Shown piece by piece: positions 63,120 through 64,000 of a stretch of DNA of 64,000 bases; position 1 is the stretch's first letter; every line of letters starts with the position of its first letter. The stretch covers positions 1-64,000 of the IMG/VR virus record IMGVR_UViG_3300041407_000094, one strand, 5' to 3'. Source of the stretch: a virus. A program made the translations under genes and the position numbers. A model generated the notes under the pieces. The model saw only the letters and a program-made list of their open reading frames with translations. It did not search any database and was not told where the DNA came from.

Positions 63120-64000
63120 TTGAATACCGCTGGCAAAAAGATGATGAGTTCTTCTAAGTTTCACATGGGTTATTCTCGTTGGGATGAAGTGAAAGGAGGT
63201 TACGAAAGCTGGGGAGAGTCTGTTGAACGTGTGATGAATATGCACCGTCAGAAATATGCTTCTGTAATGACACCAGAGCTTGAAGAGTATATTGTTTTTG
63301 CAGAACAAGCCTACAAAGATAAAATTGTACTGGGGGCACAACGAGCATTGCAGTTTGGTGGTGAACAGTTGTTCAAACATGAAGCTCGTATGTATAACTG
63401 TTCAGTATCTCACTGTGACCGTGCCACTTTCTTTCAAGAAGCTATGTACTTGTTGTTGTGTGGTTGTGGTGTTGGCTTCTCTGTTCAAAGTCATCATGTT
63501 GCAAAACTCCCGAAAGTTCATAAGCGTTATGAGAAGAAAGTAAAAGTATTCCAAGTTCCAGATACAATTGAAGGCTGGGCTGACGCATTTGGTGTATTGT
63601 TCAGCAGTTACTTTGTTGATGGTGGCAGCTTCCCTGAATATAAAGGTTGCCAAGTACACTTTGATTTCAATAAGATTCGACCTAAAGGTTCATTGATTTC
63701 TGGTGGTTTTAAAGCTCCCGGTCCAGATGGTTTGCGTAGTGCGTTGGTCAAGTGTGAAGCTCTACTAGAAGCATTAGTTGAGGGGAAAACAGAGGCTGTT
63801 AGCGTTCCAACCATAACAGCCTATGACTTTGTTATGCACATGTCTGACGCTGTTTTGAGTGGGGGTGTTCGCCGGTCTGCAACCATCTGTATGTTTGATA
63901 AAGATGATGAGTTGATGTTGAAGGCCAAGACGGGGGATTGGTTTGTTGACAACGCCCAACGTGGCCGCTCAAATAATTCTGTTATGCTAGTACGAGACGA
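63120..64000 (+). CDS. nrdJ: Class II ribonucleoside-triphosphate reductase (partial)
   Basis: The first 293 aa are present, and the gene runs off the window. It starts at TTG after AAGGAG. MYNCSVSHCDRATFF places an active-site Cys in the first conserved block. LLLCGCGVGFSVQ and GGVRRSATI match the B12-dependent Lactobacillus RTPR-type reductases. It makes dNTPs anaerobically or aerobically using adenosylcobalamin, which the host must supply. The C-terminal radical-site and redox cysteines lie beyond the window, so the class call rests on these N-terminal blocks. Confidence 0.85.
   Translation, partial: MNTAGKKMMSSSKFHMGYSRWDEVKGGYESWGESVERVMNMHRQKYASVMTPELEEYIVFAEQAYKDKIVLGAQRALQFGGEQLFKHEARMYNCSVSHCDRATFFQEAMYLLLCGCGVGFSVQSHHVAKLPKVHKRYEKKVKVFQVPDTIEGWADAFGVLFSSYFVDGGSFPEYKGCQVHFDFNKIRPKGSLISGGFKAPGPDGLRSALVKCEALLEALVEGKTEAVSVPTITAYDFVMHMSDAVLSGGVRRSATICMFDKDDELMLKAKTGDWFVDNAQRGRSNNSVMLVRD

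Noticed and set aside
1-64000. Integrase, attachment sites, insertion sequences, toxin-antitoxin pairs
   Set aside because: None recognised by motif. The window looks like a lytic-type phage without transposons, though the rest of the genome is unseen.

Overview
This is a 64 kb slice of a tailed double-stranded DNA bacteriophage (Caudoviricetes). The signs are a spliced large terminase, a portal, a prohead protease with a scaffold-like tail, virion tail proteins, a family B DNA polymerase, a T7-type primase-helicase, an SSB, 5'-3' and 3'-5' exonucleases, and dozens of short overlapping ORFs joined by ATGA/TAATG junctions. Both ends are cut: the left end stops just inside a gene that is probably the capsid or decoration gene, and the right end stops inside a class II ribonucleotide reductase. 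The host is not stated. An intracellular polyhydroxyalkanoate depolymerase close to the Pseudomonas PhaZ type points, by inference only, to a PHA-storing gammaproteobacterium such as Pseudomonas.

Layout. (1) 1-9.3 kb, minus strand: virion and packaging genes (S49 protease-scaffold, portal, terL, tail/receptor proteins with an SGNH esterase). terL is interrupted inside its Walker A codons by a 239-nt group I intron, and a free-standing HNH endonuclease gene abuts its start. (2) 9.3-9.8 kb: a chain of hairpins with GGA-bearing loops, tRNA debris and an intact tRNA-Asn. (3) 10-11.65 kb, minus: a protein with single-subunit RNA polymerase-like motifs, reading away from a divergent promoter pair at 11.72-11.78 kb. 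(4) 11.8-28.1 kb, plus: accessory genes including PhoH, a ClpP-like protease, dCMP deaminase, a truncated metallophosphoesterase, the PHA depolymerase and an SF2-like helicase. (5) 28.1-28.9 kb: a largely non-coding gap. (6) 28.9-46.9 kb, minus: about 50 tiny genes with frequent sigma70-like promoters, several built on top of terminator hairpins. This block includes a T4 endonuclease V homologue and a second polymerase-like protein. (7) 47.2-64 kb, plus: the replication and nucleotide block (primase-helicase, PolB, SSB, FEN nuclease, HNH nuclease, DnaQ-like exonuclease, DUF3310, MazG-like, ThyX, class II RNR).

How it fits together. Host-type promoters drive the early blocks outward from two divergent hubs, at 11.7 kb and 47.0 kb. 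The second hub carries clustered palindromes that look like operators. The right block makes dNTPs and copies DNA, and the left block builds and fills the head. Seven homing-endonuclease-like genes, at least five of them in two related HNH/AP2 subfamilies, sit between conserved genes. Several small genes show single-base frameshifts or in-frame stops. The most unusual items are the paired winged-helix/palm proteins, the terL Walker A intron, the phage phaZ, the GGA-hairpin RNA, and the overlaid terminator-promoter elements.
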